From Rhea pennata (taxonomy: Eukaryota > Chordata > Aves > Rheiformes > Rheidae), in assembly GCF_028389875.1 (NCBI RefSeq), contig NC_084670.1, forward strand, positions 13,859,383 to 13,923,382: 64,000 nucleotides of DNA, given 5' to 3'. The number at the start of each line of letters is the position of its first letter. Position 1 is the first letter of the stretch. The notes under the pieces were generated by a model. It was not told the DNA's origin and did not search any database. It saw nothing but the letters and a program-made list of their open reading frames with translations. The position numbers were made by a program, and so were the translations under genes. Below, piece by piece: positions 63,866-64,000 of this stretch.

Positions 63866-64000
63866 CTAAAGCAAAGAACAAATGAAATAAAAGAATCAAG
63901 AGAAACAGTAAACTGAGTTCTGTAAAGTTCACCAGCAGCAACCCAGTTGTTGTGTAGCCTCAAATTCCACTAGGTGGCAAACCAGTTATCAATTAGGCTA
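63866..64000 (-). other. USP33: USP33 intron (partial) at the window edge
   Basis: No exon can be recognised in these bases; upstream USP33 exons must lie beyond the window. Confidence 0.75.

Overview
The window is vertebrate nuclear DNA, almost certainly from a bird. Two protein genes are recognisable, both on the minus strand. The rest is AT-rich intron and intergenic DNA with avian CR1 retrotransposon debris and one CpG island. A composite short element at about 50.33-50.46 kb joins a tRNA-Ile head to a CR1 tail. That is the architecture I know from the passerine TguSINE1 family, so a songbird or other passerine is the most likely source (inference).

Layout. (1) 1-790 is an intron of ZZZ3. 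(2) 791-2352 is the large first coding exon of ZZZ3, minus strand, encoding the N-terminal 503 residues; the rest of the gene lies beyond position 1. (3) About 2.35-34.2 kb is the long 5' non-coding part of ZZZ3. It holds one good candidate 5'-UTR exon (6560-6715), several decayed CR1 copies on the minus strand, a short younger CR1 tail (20.8 kb) and simple repeats. (4) About 34.24-35.75 kb is a CpG island, the presumed ZZZ3 promoter, with a consensus NRF1 site, a YY1 site, an E-box and a strong minus-strand splice donor. (5) About 35.75-47.3 kb is intergenic. (6) About 47.3 kb to the window end is the 3' half of USP33: a probable 3' UTR and twelve coding exons encoding 448 residues. These cover the C-terminal part of the ubiquitin-specific protease domain, including the catalytic-His box, and both DUSP domains. 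The protease's Cys box and N-terminal zinc finger lie beyond position 64000.

The order USP33 then ZZZ3, head to tail on one strand and about 12 kb apart, matches the arrangement I know at human 1p31, so this is a conserved block. The products are not known to act together: ZZZ3 is a chromatin reader in the ATAC acetyltransferase complex, and USP33 is a cytoplasmic and secretory-pathway deubiquitinase.

No CRISPR array, operon or bacterial-type system is present, and I do not see a new protein-coding system. The most notable items are the tRNA-Ile/CR1 composite SINE in the last USP33 intron, the candidate ZZZ3 leader exon with upstream ORFs, a possible decayed retrocopy at 18.4-19.6 kb, and a perfect 27-nt palindrome at 31.8 kb. 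Exon boundaries were read by eye from splice consensus, reading-frame continuity and recalled mammalian orthologues. No alignment was run.
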